Shown here: positions 1 to 18,640 of the stretch, piece after piece | How the letters are laid out: every line of letters starts with the position of its first letter | Numbering within the stretch: the first letter of the stretch is position 1 | Assembly (NCBI RefSeq): GCF_029227915.1 | Contig: NC_079885.1 | Coordinates: 9,672,001-9,736,000, forward strand | Origin: Hydractinia symbiolongicarpus | Lineage: Eukaryota; Cnidaria; Hydrozoa; Anthoathecata; Hydractiniidae | Reading direction: 5' to 3' | DNA: 64,000 nt | Notes under the pieces: generated by a model | The model's input: the letters and a program-made list of their open reading frames with translations, nothing else | Database searches by the model: none | Told to the model about the DNA's origin: nothing | Position numbers and translations under genes: made by a program

Positions 1-1810
1 AAGATGATAAATCGAGTAGGACCTGGCAAGATAATTATGACGGCTCCTATGGATCACTTCTTTTCTTAACAAAAACACTTCTCTTTTTTTCATCCGAAAT
101 CTTCCGTAACACTGAACCTCAAAAAATTCCCAGGCTAAATTCTAGTCCGGAATATTGATTGAGCTGCATTTTGATATTTCGCGTTTTTGAAGTAAATGAC
201 ATACTGGCTCCCCTGACAATAAAAAAAGAGCCGAGTGGACTGTAAACTTTAGATGAAAATACATTGTGTTGTTCTGTTTAAGGCGTTTTTTTATCTTTTT
301 CAATAATACACACCTTTATTATAAGAATACCAAAATTGTTTTAAACAAAAGACCTATTATTTTTAACCTAAAATCCCAACCTGATTTTCTTATAAGTGCT
401 TTATCGTTATAAAAGAAAAAGTATGTAGTTTGCTACCATAATTTTGATATTATTTCATTAATGCACATCCACTGGGACGTTTCGCTGCAAAAACTGTTGT
501 AAAATTGAGCGCGCGTCTGCTAAGTATACCTCTCGCGAAAAGTGAAAAAATATACAGAGAAGTGTCAACATGCAGAAGAGAAGTATGAGAATACAAAAGA
601 AAACTGATTAAATCATAGAAGAGAAGTGCTTTCAACTTAAAAAAGTCATAGGGGCCATCGTAGATACTGTGCAGGTTTATTTATACCAATATATGTGTGC
701 CGTTGTTCCTATAACCTTGAATAAAGAACAAGCTAGCGGATAATTAGCCAAGTAATCTACCTAAATCATAAGATAACTTATACTTAATTACCGACAAAAC
801 TAGCTTGCTGAAAAGCCTTGAGTTGACATGGCGAAAAAATTGTTAAACGATAGACATCCCTGTGTTTTCTTTCAATGCACGAGAACCCAATTTTTTATTT
901 TTTTTTTTGTAAACAAATTTATCTTTTGAAATGCCGTTCTTATTTTTTAACATGACGTAAACAAAATCAGGTACCATAGCGAGAATCAAACGTTGTACTT
1001 TTTAAAAGGGGAAATTTCCCGGTAGGTTCGCCATTGATCATAATTTTTATGCAAGAACTATACTTAGCACTTTTGAAATTCAAATTGAGTGAAATGTCAC
1101 ATTTCTAATTAAGAATTGGAAAACAAAAACGAAAAACAACAACAAATAATGTAAAGTTTACCTGTGAATACTGTCAGAGGACTATTTTTTGTTTGTGTGC
1201 ATACTGACGAACAACAAGCACTGATTTCCACAACATGCAATGTTGAACACCTGCTTTCTTTCAAATAGTGGCCTATCTACTTATGCTTTCGTTTTTTTAA
1301 ATACTATGTACAATGCAATAAAAGTTGATCGTTAAAGGCTGGTTCAAACTTTTGACGCAAACGATAGCGCGAACACAATTCGACGCAAGCATAAACACAA
1401 GCATATGCTCGACGCAAGCTATCAAAAAAGTTTTGATATTCTTGCGTTTGCGTCTACGTTTGCAGCATAATTTTGAAGCATGATTCACACTTGCTTGCGT
1501 CTGCGTCGGCGTCGTGAAGTGCGCATGCGCAGCAGTAGCTTCTTTAGGAGGAACGGAAGCGTGAAGCAAGAAAAACGCAAGCCGTTCACACTCCACAAAA
1601 AAGTTAAGCAATATGGATAGTGAAGAAGCACTGATTTTTTAACTATTTACTTTTTTTCTCTCCCATATCTGTTTCTTATGTTTCGGAACGATTTTTTAGC
1701 GTTACTGGCTAAAAAAAAGTACATTAACATTATTGGAATATGGTTTATAATTTTCATATATCAATATAATAGATTCAACATTGTATTTTTATAAAAAAAT
1801 GTGTACGTAC

Positions 1811-1980
1811 CATCTAACAAGTTTGCTTCTTTGGCTACATCCTTCCAAGCAAGTTATTTCTTGTTTTTATCTTTAAAACTTTTGTCTTGTTTATAATTTA
1901 ACACACGGGTTTTTCTAACTGCTTCACTCAATTTTTGCTCTTTTTCAGTTGCAATAATTTTGACTTTATTCACTTCTTTC
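1811..1980 (-). pseudogene. MADF-domain fragment with in-frame stop
   Basis: The minus strand reads KLSEAVRKTRVL, then a lysine/aspartate-rich stretch ending KDKNKK, then a TAA at 1854-1856. It continues in the same frame as LAWKDVAKEANLLDG up to a good donor (GTACGT) beginning at 1810. The order (LI.AV+...L, then AW..VA..) matches the first two helices of a MADF domain. The stop sits just before the AW motif. It therefore looks like a decayed exon of a transposon-borne DNA-binding protein rather than a host gene. Confidence 0.45.
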
Positions 1981-2078
1981 AGTGAAATGATTTTTTTTTC
2001 AATTTTTTTTTCTCGAAAAATATCCTTGCGTTTCTTACGCACATTGCGTTCACATTATAAAAATATGCCGCAAGAGTG

Positions 2079-2158
2079 ATGCAAGAGCAACGCAACGACG
2101 CAAGATATAAATTTTTTTTGATATTCTTGTGTTGTTGCGTCGCTCTTGCGTCACTTAC
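2079..2158. repeat. short foldback (hairpin) repeat
   Basis: TGATGCAAGAGCAACGCAAC at the left is followed, after an AT-rich loop, by the inverted form ending TCTTGCGTCAC. The arms are about 33 bases with a few mismatches. It lies within the larger inverted-repeat element. Confidence 0.6.
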
Positions 2159-3870
2159 TTCATACATGTTCACACAGTGCGCAAGATTGACGCAGACGCA
2201 ACACAGACGCAAGTAAGTGTGAATCAGGCTAAGTGTGATTCCGAAACGCAAGTAAACACAGACGCAACAACAAACGCAAGAATATTGTCCGAAGAAAAGA
2301 TGGAATAAAAAGTTGCTTTTGAAATATATAATTTGTAATGATAAAAAGTATGACAAGAAAAGTGATGAACCACTTTTTTTTTCGTTTACCATCGATCCTG
2401 CTACAGCATGGTCAATTAGATTTTCTATTTATTCTGTTTTCTTTTTCTCTTCCCTTCGGTAATTATAACATATTATAATGGAGATAAGCTAAATGTAATT
2501 CTTATATGTCTTTATGAATTATGTTTGTTTATGTCTCCAGTGCAAACGCACTGCGTTTGCATTTGCGTCAGATTTTTTAAATTACCATTTCACATACGTG
2601 TTGCTTGCGTTTGCATGGCAAATGTCAACCGGGTTACATGGCAACAAAATGGGCTAGTCTGCACCTCTATAACACATTGCTTGGAAGTGCGAGAACTTTA
2701 ACATGGCAAATTCTACTAAACAGTTTCGAATGTTTTTAAATATGTCGGTCACGGATCAATTATGATGAATATGAAACAGGAACTTTGTTAGCATCAGAAT
2801 AAAAACTCTGTATTCGTAAAATCAGCATCAAACTCGCTATTGGGTTGCACCAACCTCGTTCCCAGGGCTTCTTACCGAAAGTCAACCGCCGTCGTATTTA
2901 AATGCGACTTATACAGCTTTTTTCTCGGTATTTTTTCACTCTTTTATTTTGGATTGCTCCTTTAATTACGAAAAGTGAAACAAAGACGAGAGAGTCAATA
3001 AGTGCAAATGAAAGGTCTTGTGTCACCACAATGAGATATCTAGTCACAGGTGATGCTTTTGATGGCTCTCGCAAAAAAGTTGTTTATATCACGTGGCCTT
3101 AAAGCATTTTAATTGGATAGCGTTTTGGAAACGCGCGTAAAAGTCGAATAAAGTCTTCTTTTGAAACCGCGCTGAGCGGACCGCGTTTAGCGGGCTTGAG
3201 ACTGAAAGAACAATAGCCGACACACTCAGCGCGTTCTGGAACGCTGAGTGAAAATTCGGCTTTACGGTATTATTTTTTGAATATCGTTTTTTTCTTTTGC
3301 GATTAACGTAAGTAATAATAATATGTGGTTGATTAATTTCACATGACTTATTTTCGCGACGTCCAAAACTGCCATTCCCCGAATATTAATTTTCGCTAAT
3401 CACGTAAATCGAAATTTTTAGCGAAATTTTTCTTCTTGAAAATAAACTATTTTTATAGTTTTATTGCAAAGAATTATTTAAACAAATCCAGTTCATTTTA
3501 AATTAACCTTTTCAGCAATTTTCCATAGATAAATTATTGCAAATATGGGTAAATATCGCTAAATTCGCAAAAATTAATTTACGCAATAATGAATCAACTT
3601 AGGTACATATTCCTTAATTTCGCGAAAAAAAATTCGCGGTAATTTTTCGAAAAAAGACGTAATTAAATACCGCAATATCGAGCTTCTTTGTAAAATTAAA
3701 TTCTGCGAAATGTATTTCTGAATTATTGGAGCCGAATCATTTGATATATCATCCTCGTCCCCAGGGTCTTGTGGCCCCTGAGCATGCCCCAGAACGCGGT
3801 TGTTGATACATTTGCTTATGCTGATGCTTTGACACTAAAACCAAACTGTTACATAAATAGCCATAATAAA

Positions 3871-3973
3871 ACAGATTTAGCCCAAAACGACACAGGTTTA
3901 GCCCAAAACGACACAGGTTTAGCCCAAAACGTCACAGATTTAGCCCAAAACGACACAGGTTTAGCTCAAAATA
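3871..3973 (+). repeat. 21-bp tandem repeat, about five units
   Basis: The unit ACAGGTTTAGCCCAAAACG (plus two bases) is repeated about five times with single changes. Because 21 is a multiple of three, the frame from 3769 to 4011 stays open and would spell a seven-residue repeat of the type TGLAQND. No flanking exon signals or protein family support a gene. Confidence 0.85.
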
Positions 3974-4390
3974 ACGAACTTTTCTTACTGATAAAAATAA
4001 CGGTGTTGTAGACTAAAATTCTAATCTAATTTTTGGGGACGCTGTTTCTATGTATCATCCTACTTAGTCATGAAATCGACTCTTATATTGTCTTTTAAAT
4101 ACCTGTTTTACAAAAAACATTTTTGTTCCTGAGCGAAAATTAACTTTCCCAAATTCCTGTCATGCTGTTCACTCTTTTCTTTTTAAGGCATTTAAAATAA
4201 GAATGTTATTTTGTGAAAAAATGTTGATAAAGTACTTTAAATTTTGCGTTATTTTAAATACACCTTCGTCTTTAAACTCCATGTTGTGATTTTACATTTT
4301 CTGACAATTTGCGAAATTACAAAATATGTCGAAATACTATTTGATGCTAGAGAGAAAAACAAGTAGAATGAATCTAAACTCAAGAGCAAA

Positions 4391-4480
4391 CTCTATCCCA
4401 GGGCCTGCAACGCTTTTTGATATGAGTACACGTTTCATTCTCATAATAAAAAAAGCTACAGGCCCTGGGACTGAGGATGA
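4391..4480. repeat. foldback element of the CCCAGGG family
   Basis: TCCCAGGGCCTGCAACGCTT near 4396 is mirrored by AAGCTACAGGCCCTGGGA ending near 4470. The arms are about 22 bases around a 30-base centre. Related ends (CCTCGTTCCCAGG and its complement) recur across the window, for example near 2852, 3748, 13335, 15590, 22477 and 49014. Confidence 0.65.
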
Positions 4481-5337
4481 GCTCAAGAGCTGATGATCTT
4501 AAACACAAAATCTTTCAAGCAGCAGTAATTTTAAGAAATTGAGCACGCGCTTATAAAAAGCCCTTGAGGTAGTTTTTAACGCTAAAGCAAAAAATTCACC
4601 CAAATGTAAACAAACCTTTATTATAAGGGTTTTTTGACGTCGTTTTAAGGGTAACAAAAAAGATGGCGCAATATGAGCAATAGTTCAAAAAAAAGGTTGA
4701 GGAAGATATATATTCACATCTCAGGGTTCGCACAAGATTCTCTAAAAACCTCCCAAATCAGGAAAATTTTCTCGAAAATTTATGCGAAAGTTTTAAAACC
4801 ATCTTCGTAAGTTAAATGTTAAAAATATGATACATGATAGTATTTCATGGTCATTGCACAGTTAAATGACAAATCGAAGCAGCACGGTTTGTTGTTCATG
4901 TCAAAGCCACTAGTGCTTACTTGACGGCTAAACAGATTTGTCGCCGCTGGCCTCGATGTCAAAAAGGCAAAAGCCCCTAAGAACAAGGTTGATGTAAAGA
5001 GAGAACTCTCAAAGCCGTACAAGATCAAATATCAAAATTCCCTGAATTTTTAAAAACATTTTCCAAACTATTAACTATTCCGCACATATACGCTTTTTGA
5101 AATCATTAGACCAATCACAATACAACGAAACCTATAAGAAGAATATGCATTAAATACGATAAAAACTGAGTTTGAGAGTTCAAAAACACGCCTAATCTTA
5201 TTTTACCCGATATCATACTCAAAACACATGAAAATTCGATTTTACTACAATCCGAAAACACTACGTTTCCGAACTTACTCTGAAACTTCCAAAAAGACAA
5301 ATCTTCGCGAGCCGGTGAGGAAAATGCAAAAAAAAGT

Positions 5338-5402
5338 AAACAAACAAACAAACAAACAAACTCTTCCTTATGAATTTTAACAATAATAACAATAATAATA
5401 TT
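5338..5402 (+). repeat. simple repeats (AAAC)n and (AAT)n
   Basis: About six AAAC units run from 5338. They are followed, after a short unique stretch, by AATAATAAC-type triplets to about 5402. Confidence 0.8.
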
Positions 5403-5487
5403 TATATACAAGAATTAAGATTAAAAAAAGATTCAATAGAAAATATTCACCATACGACCGATTATTGTTTCCAAAAACTATACATAA

Positions 5488-5493
5488 TTTATT
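5488..5493 (-). terminator. poly(A) signal of SLC66A2
   Basis: TTTATT on the plus strand is AATAAA on the minus strand, about 126 bases past the SLC66A2 stop codon. It is a plausible 3' end signal. Other AT-rich hexamers nearby could also serve. Confidence 0.45.
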
Positions 5494-5618
5494 GTTTTTA
5501 AAAGCTGTAAATAACAGCATATCAAATAATTTTGTACAGCTGAAACAGACATGTCTATAAATACAAAACGCTACAAGCAAGTCATATAAGTAAAAAAAAT
5601 ATAGAGTAATATTTTTGC

Positions 5619-12191
<6,573 letters not shown>

Positions 12192-13023
12192 CCTGCTCAA
12201 GGGTCAATTTTAGGACCACTGTTGTTTCTTATTTATATCAATGATATATTTAGAGCATCTAGTGTCTTAAATTTAATTTTATTTGCTGATGATACAAATT
12301 TATTCTTTAATCATGAAGATATAAACGCCCTTTTTGAAACTACTAACATAGAATTGACTAAATTGGCTGATTGGTTTAAAGCAAATAAATTAAAAACTAG
12401 ATCAAAAACACTAGATATGCCTTTTCTCACAAACTTAGTAAAAAAGATGAAATGCCTGGATTTTTCCTGGATTAGTTATTGATCATGTAAACATTAGTGG
12501 AAAACAAGGTTTTTAAAAGCTTAGGAATCTTATATAAAGGCAGTTTCGTTTAGAATAAGAACTGCTTAAGAAGCATATATTTTTCCTTTATGCACTGCTA
12601 TTTAAATTATGCAAACGTTGCATGGGGTAGCACTAATATAACGAGATTAAAAAAACTGCACATTCAGCAAAAACACGCCAGTAGGATTATATTACGACAG
12701 AACAAATGTTCCCATTCTAGACCACGCTACAAGGACTTGGTATTCTTAATGTATGTCAGCTAAAAAGTTTTCAAGTCCTTATTTTCATGTATAAGATTAA
12801 AAATTTAATAGCACCAAATATATTTATCCTTGGAGGAAAGAATACTACTACATTTTCAGGTAACAATTTTCTTTGGCCAAAAATCATATCTAATGTAACA
12901 AAATTTTCAATATCAAACCGAGGTCCAAAACTTTGGAGCATGTCTCTAAATGATGAGATAAAAAGCATTCTTCTGAAACAACTCTACGTGTGTTATTTAA
13001 ACGCTTTCTTTTATTTAACGTAA
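12192..13023 (+). mobile_element. decayed LINE reverse transcriptase fragment
   Basis: From 12192 one frame reads PAQGSILGPLLFLIYINDI followed by LFADDTNLF. These are the GS.LGPLLF..Y.ND and FADD blocks of a non-LTR retrotransposon reverse transcriptase, including the catalytic Asp pair. Coherence is lost near 12400. It returns with frameshifts as LQGLGILNV and, in an open frame from 12787 to 13023, as a C-terminal tail ending with the SNRGPKLW motif. The copy is 5'-truncated, frameshifted and inactive. Confidence 0.85.
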
Positions 13024-14141
13024 CGTTAAATATTTTATTTAAATTTTTTATTTGTCAATTCTTATTTGACAGCTCTTTTAATGACGGCTATGTAAGGTGT
13101 AGAATGATATGAGTCGTCTACTTACTCCTGCTACATATACATATACATCGCACTGTAGATATTCATGCTTGTACTTATGTGTATGTAGAACATTTATCGG
13201 TAATTTTAAAATAGTTGTATGTAAATTACTTTTGGCGATAAAAAAAACTACGGTGAGGTACTAAAATTTTAGTGGAGCTGTAGAGAACACATCAAAACTG
13301 AATATCATTGGCGTAGAAGATACCCCAGAACGAGGTTGAGAATTGAACGCTTCGCGGAAAAAAATGTTGCGCAAAAATACTTATTTTTTGCGAACTTTGC
13401 TACGCGGGATTAGGTCGCGTGAAAGAAAAAAAAAACCCGAATAAAGAGAGTTAAAATTTCGTAAAACCTTTTTACGCAGAATTATAAAATTAAAGGTTAA
13501 CAATGATAATCACAACATTGTTAGTGTTGGTCGACGTAAAGACTGACGAAGCTTATGGGCACCATTAAGTCATGCACAATTTTCCCTTTATACAGCAAAA
13601 ACCTTTTCTGTTGAAAGATGTGCAATACATTGAGAAAAAATTCACGAATTAAAGGAATGTGCGTCGTTAAATACGCTCTTTTAATCGGGAGATAATAGAC
13701 GGAACTCTGTTAATAATTTAGACTTTCACGTCACTGTCTTATGTATAACCTCATGATGTTTTGTTCCGCGAAACAGAGGACTAATGAATTAGCTTGTGGC
13801 ATTTTTCACGTAAAAATACCGGCATCAGATTTGAAAATCTATTTTTTGTGGCTACGTAAGTACCGCAGGAATCTACTGTAATGAGTTTTGAACACTCACA
13901 GGAAACAATTGAAACAAAAACAAACAATCTACAAAGTTGAATGCTACCGTGGTGTATTACAACACTTTTGTTTCTACATATTGTAAATCCGAAATCATAA
14001 TGCGCATACTTTTACGCAGCCGCATACAATTTAGCGTAGCCGCGTGTTTTTAGGAGGAGGCTCTATTTCTTTGTTACATTCCAGTTTTACAACAGGAATA
14101 AATAAATGATATTGTCACAACGTGGAGTTCAAGCAACGTAT

Positions 14142-14514
14142 GACAATCTTCAAGCACACCAGGAGGCCATCCAGATTTACTTTTCTATATCTCATCATCA
14201 ATTGGCTATTCAAATCAGGGACTACCTGTAGATCGTATACAAATATCTGTGGCAGAAATAAACATAGGGAAGAGTCATCACACAGTCTTTAAAGACAAAG
14301 ATTCGCATGACTTATTGATTAGTTATATGCAGACACTTTACTTGCAAGCGCCTATGGACGCAGAACAATCGTTCAAAGCATATGTACAATTGTTTGGGAA
14401 TGTAAGCAATGATGAATTCATGGTAACTACATTAAGGCAAAACATACACATTCATAACGAAGTTTTTCTTAACACAACAACTGAATATACAGATCATCAA
14501 AGTAGAGTAGTTTT

Positions 14515-14551
<37 letters not shown>

Positions 14552-14586
14552 AAAAGAGTGGTATTATTGACAACTGGTAGACTTTT
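14142..14586 (+). other. unassigned open reading frame of about 148 codons
   Basis: Following a TGA, one frame stays open to 14584-14586. It reads STPGGHPDLLFYISSS early and MQTLYLQAPMDAEQSF in the middle. The first ATG in this frame is at 14249, so a full-length start would need an upstream exon or the frame could be a transposon remnant. The amino-acid composition looks protein-like up to about 14505, after which it runs into a (TA)n repeat. I recognise no domain. It could be an exon of an unknown gene, a fragment of a large DNA transposon, or chance. Confidence 0.25.
14517..14548. repeat. (TA)n microsatellite
   Basis: About 15 TA units occur in an uninterrupted run. Confidence 0.9.
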
Positions 14587-17500
14587 CTGAGAAAACAAAA
14601 CTACACGAATGGAAACAGTGAACCTTGTGCTGTAAATTTAATAGTAGAGGGTAGCCATAATAATATCCATAGCAAAATGGTAACACTCTTGGGGAGAAAG
14701 AATTATATAGAGGTAACCTAATTGTCATAAACAGACCTGTCGTAATAGTCTTTGGCTATTTTAATTTCAGTTCGCCCGACCTTCGCTTTGACATTTAACC
14801 CTACACAAACTCTAGTCAGTACAGGGTCGTCGCCCATCGTGGCTCGTGTAACCACTAAGCGTTTGCGTCATTCTTACATCGCAGGCGTTAGACCACTCCA
14901 GTAAATACAAATAACATAAGACAGGCGTTTTAGCATGCGCACTGTTTTTGTAGCAGCCGCATGCCTTTATCCTTATGTGCACATTCTATCGACTGTTTGC
15001 GTACTGCATGGACGCAAGCTCTGTCATCAGCTTACTTTTAAATTCATCCCGATTCCTGCTAGGTGCAAGTATTCGGCGTTTGATATTAACTACTCATAAA
15101 CTGTACATTACGTTACTTACCTAAGGCGCAGTGGTTCTCTGAACCAATCAATACCTCACCATTACAGATGCAATTTATTTGACAATTATAATTACCCATA
15201 GAGTCACTTAGTTTTCTTTAGAAATGAAGAAAGACGCTGTTTTCTCTATCCTTATAAACCTCGCTAATAATCGCACGGATTTTGTTATTATTCTATTACC
15301 AAATCTGTTAAGCATGGCCAACAAACAAATCGAGAAAGAACTATTTGTTATAAACAGACCCTTCATAATGACTGACCGCTAACGCTATGTCGGGTAGTTT
15401 TAATTCTATCATGGATCAACTTCACTACCCGAGCAGAAAACAATATTAGAAACAAGCCCTGTGTATCTAATGAAGCCCTTTTTTTTCTTTGGTCATCCCT
15501 TTATCCACAAAACCTTCTTTCTATTTACTCAATACTCTAAATAAGGACAGCAAATCCAAAAACATGTTAGTAAGCGATGAGAGACAAAAGCCTTGGGGAC
15601 AAGGTTGCTCCAAATACATTAAACAAGTCAAACGTCTTTTTCAGTAACTTTTTTTCACTTATCGCTACTTTGATAGTAATTCAGTCATTCAGGGAATAGC
15701 AGAGAGGGATTAAAATAAAGGTACAACTGGAAGAAGAAAGAGTAGAACTTTTGCCTCCAGTAGGAATTGTACCACGTGACGCTACTCTGACTATTATTCA
15801 AGAAAAGAAAAGAGAAAACAACGGGGATGAAGTATAAGTAACTCATATCATAAATCGATAACAAAACAGTACTAACGTAACAAAACAAAAAATGAAGATT
15901 TTTAGGACTTTTTATCTTAACTTATATATTTTTAGTCTAAAATATAAAAATGCTTAGACAAATGGACAAAAGGATAATACAAACCGGTATAGCTATATCG
16001 GAAATTCAAAAAAAAAAAAAGAAAAAAAATAGCAACGCCCAAAATTTTCAGTCTTGATGTAAAATCACACTGTGTTTTGCGTCATTGTTTTGACATGACA
16101 TAGCCACTATTGTTATTTTCAGAAACTAGCCGGGTATGTGCATTCAATTAAAAAGAGATTGTTTTGGTAGATACGCACGGACTATTATGGCAAAAACATA
16201 CTGTATGACGAAACGTTTTGGCGCTCAAATCTATCTATATGATATGAATGGACGGGGGTATGAATTACAAGTTACGTACAAAAGATTTAATAGATTTAGG
16301 TTTAAATAATAAATAGATTCAAAGTAAGACCCCGCGCTGCCATTTTTAGCTGACAGAAACACGAGAGTGTGCGGATAGTTTAGAGTTCCTTTTTCATGAT
16401 TAACGGTAATATTTCTGCGTTCTCGCAGATTTGATTTTTAAGACGAAGATTTTATCGCTTGTGTGATTTCCATTAAGTTCGTATACCATTTTGTTTCTAC
16501 ATGCCGCAATCGATGTAAAGAGTAATGCAATCATTTTATTTATAAGTGATCTGATTGGCTATCGCTCAAAAACTATACCTCACAAGGCTAAATTCATTTA
16601 ACTTTCCAAGGGAACTTTTTTTTTACTTTATCACAAAACATTTCCGAAGCAGGCAGCGTTGTTTGTCTAATGCGCATGTACAAGAAACCGCCCGGGCTCT
16701 TTAATCGGTGCAGGACAAAATGCTACTTTACGGAAATACACCTTAATATGTTCTTATACTTGCTTATTCAGGTTTCCAGCCTACTGAAAGTAAGTAACGC
16801 TAAGCCTGTACCATACAGTCATTATGTACAAAACCCAACCTCGTCCCCAAACCGTTTCGTCCGAAATTGTCAAGAAAAGATTCAAAATTCAGGGCATGAG
16901 ATTACATTTGTTTAAAAATCTGATAAGCAGCTTCAGGTCTCTGTAAAAACTACGAACAGAAACGTTCTTGTATGCGTTCTTAAAATCGATTTTAGGACCG
17001 TAAAAGCAAACATTTCATCTGACATCCTGAGAACTTTGCGATTCTCTGTCATATTTTTGTTCATGTGAGAATTTTACATATCACGATGCGTAGGTGTGCG
17101 AATCGATAAAAAAGCAACCAGGCGGTATTTTCATCAAATAATTCCATACATATGCTCTATTAGATATTTTATAGTACAGCCCATTATATCTTAATAACGC
17201 TCATTGCATAAAGTTATATAATGGATGAAAATAACGCTTTTGATGTGTTCATTATATCTTTAATTGTTGCTGTGCAATTAATATTTCCTTCAGGGTTGAA
17301 TATTTTGAGTGCCATTGAGAAAAAAACAAGCCTATAGTGTCTTGCTTAAACAAAATAATTATGTCATATATATTTTGAATGGTAAGGATGAGGAGACATA
17401 TGTTAAAGTAACTTTCAATGGAACAAGTTGTTGGACGATTGCTTAGCTACATTTAGCAAGAATTTGCGTATTATTGACGTTGTTTAGACTGGAATGTAGT

Positions 17501-18344
17501 GCTTTTTATATTTTGGGATCTATTAATAAGGTCACAAAATGGTGCACTATATTTCCCTTGGGAATACTTTCCAGATTGGAAAACGATTAAAGTGCTTGTT
17601 ATGATTGGTGAAAACTTTTTATTAAAATACAAGATTTGCGTTATCAAGCGATTAGAATACTCAGAAACAAGTTTGTAGCGAGTTTAACTACAACAATTAG
17701 CTATTCCCACGGCATGTATGCTTTCATCGTTAATAGCTAATTGACAGCAAAATTACTATAGCTATCTTTATGTTCAGTGCTCTAAGTTTTAAACTCCAAT
17801 GCACAATATCAAAAGCGTTACAACGGAGTGCAGTTCGTCCGATTTTTACTACTCTTCCTACTGAAGTAATCGCAATGCTGCTCTCCCACACAGGGATTTT
17901 AATAGTAGGCACTTATCTATTTTTTTCCCAAGGAGGCAAATTAATTATTTTTTTTGTTTTGTTTCGGACTCGTAAGAATTAAATAACATGCCATGAAATG
18001 TTTTTAGATCAATGGTATTACTTAGTTGAACTTTAATGTACAAAAATTTTTTCCCACTATTTCATCTAATCAGCGGATAATTAATCCTATATATAATATC
18101 AATATTATAGTCGATAATATGTTTTTGTTCTCAAAGAGGATGTGTTAAGATTTGTCGTGTAAAAGAGAGAGAAAGAAATCATAATTACATAGAGTGAGAG
18201 GTATGAACACAATCCAGATTTAGTTTTTATTTTTTATTTTTACAACTTGTGGCGTTGTTTAATTTTAAATGTTCAGGATTAGTTTTATCTTCGGTTTTGT
18301 TTTATTTTTAAATTTATTCGCTATCTTTGCTGTTATTGTTTCTG

Positions 18345-18640
18345 ATGTTATCGCTTCTGTTGTTATCGTCGCCGTCATCTGCTTTGTTATCGCTTCTGTT
18401 GTTATCGTCGCCGTCATCTACTTCATTATCGCTTCTGTTGTTATCGTCGCCGTCATCTGCTTTGTTATCGCTTCTGGTGTTATTGTCGCCGTCATCTGCT
18501 TTGTTATCGCTTCTGTTGTTATTGTCGCCGTCATCTGCTTCGTTATCGCTTCTGTTGTCAATTGTTGCCGTCATCTGCTTCGTTAACGCTTCTGTTGTCA
18601 ATTGTTGCCGTCATCTGCTTCGTTATTGCTGCAGTTATTG
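18345..18640. repeat. 39-bp minisatellite
   Basis: The unit begins GTTATCGTCGCCGTCATCTG, continues with CTTTGTTATCGCTTCTGTT, and is repeated about seven times with drift at the end. Thirty-nine is a multiple of three, so long frames stay open on both strands: a hydrophobic Val/Ile/Ala repeat on plus and an Asp/Asn-rich repeat on minus. This is a repeat artefact, with no other evidence of a gene. Confidence 0.85.

Larger units (their letters stand above)
1478..2229. mobile_element. TIR DNA transposon remnant, PIF/Harbinger-like guess
   Basis: Positions 1478-1512 and 2189-2229 are inverted copies of one another, sharing a TGATTCACACTTGCTTGCGT core with a few changes. Between them lies a minus-strand fragment that reads as a MADF domain, a DNA-binding domain often encoded by the second gene of PIF/Harbinger transposons. 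No transposase core is left, so this would be a non-autonomous or internally deleted copy. Target-site duplications were not clear. The superfamily name is inference from the MADF association; the inverted ends are seen directly. Confidence 0.45.
1..5487. other. gene-free, repeat-rich interval
   Basis: I see no host gene here. The stretch holds a terminal-inverted-repeat element with a broken MADF domain (about 1.5-2.2 kb), clusters of GCGTTTGCGTC-like words on both sides of it, a 21-bp tandem repeat at 3.9 kb, a foldback element at 4.4 kb and an (AAAC)n/(AAT)n patch near 5.34-5.40 kb. From 3.3 to 3.7 kb the sequence is rich in TTCGCG and AATTCGCG words, a pattern also seen near 13.4 kb. Open frames here are short and show no protein family I recognise. 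Confidence 0.6.

Noticed and set aside
1297-1611. 104-codon minus-strand open frame
   Set aside because: It lies across the GCGTTTGCGTC-type repeats and a transposon end; composition follows the repeat and no domain is visible.
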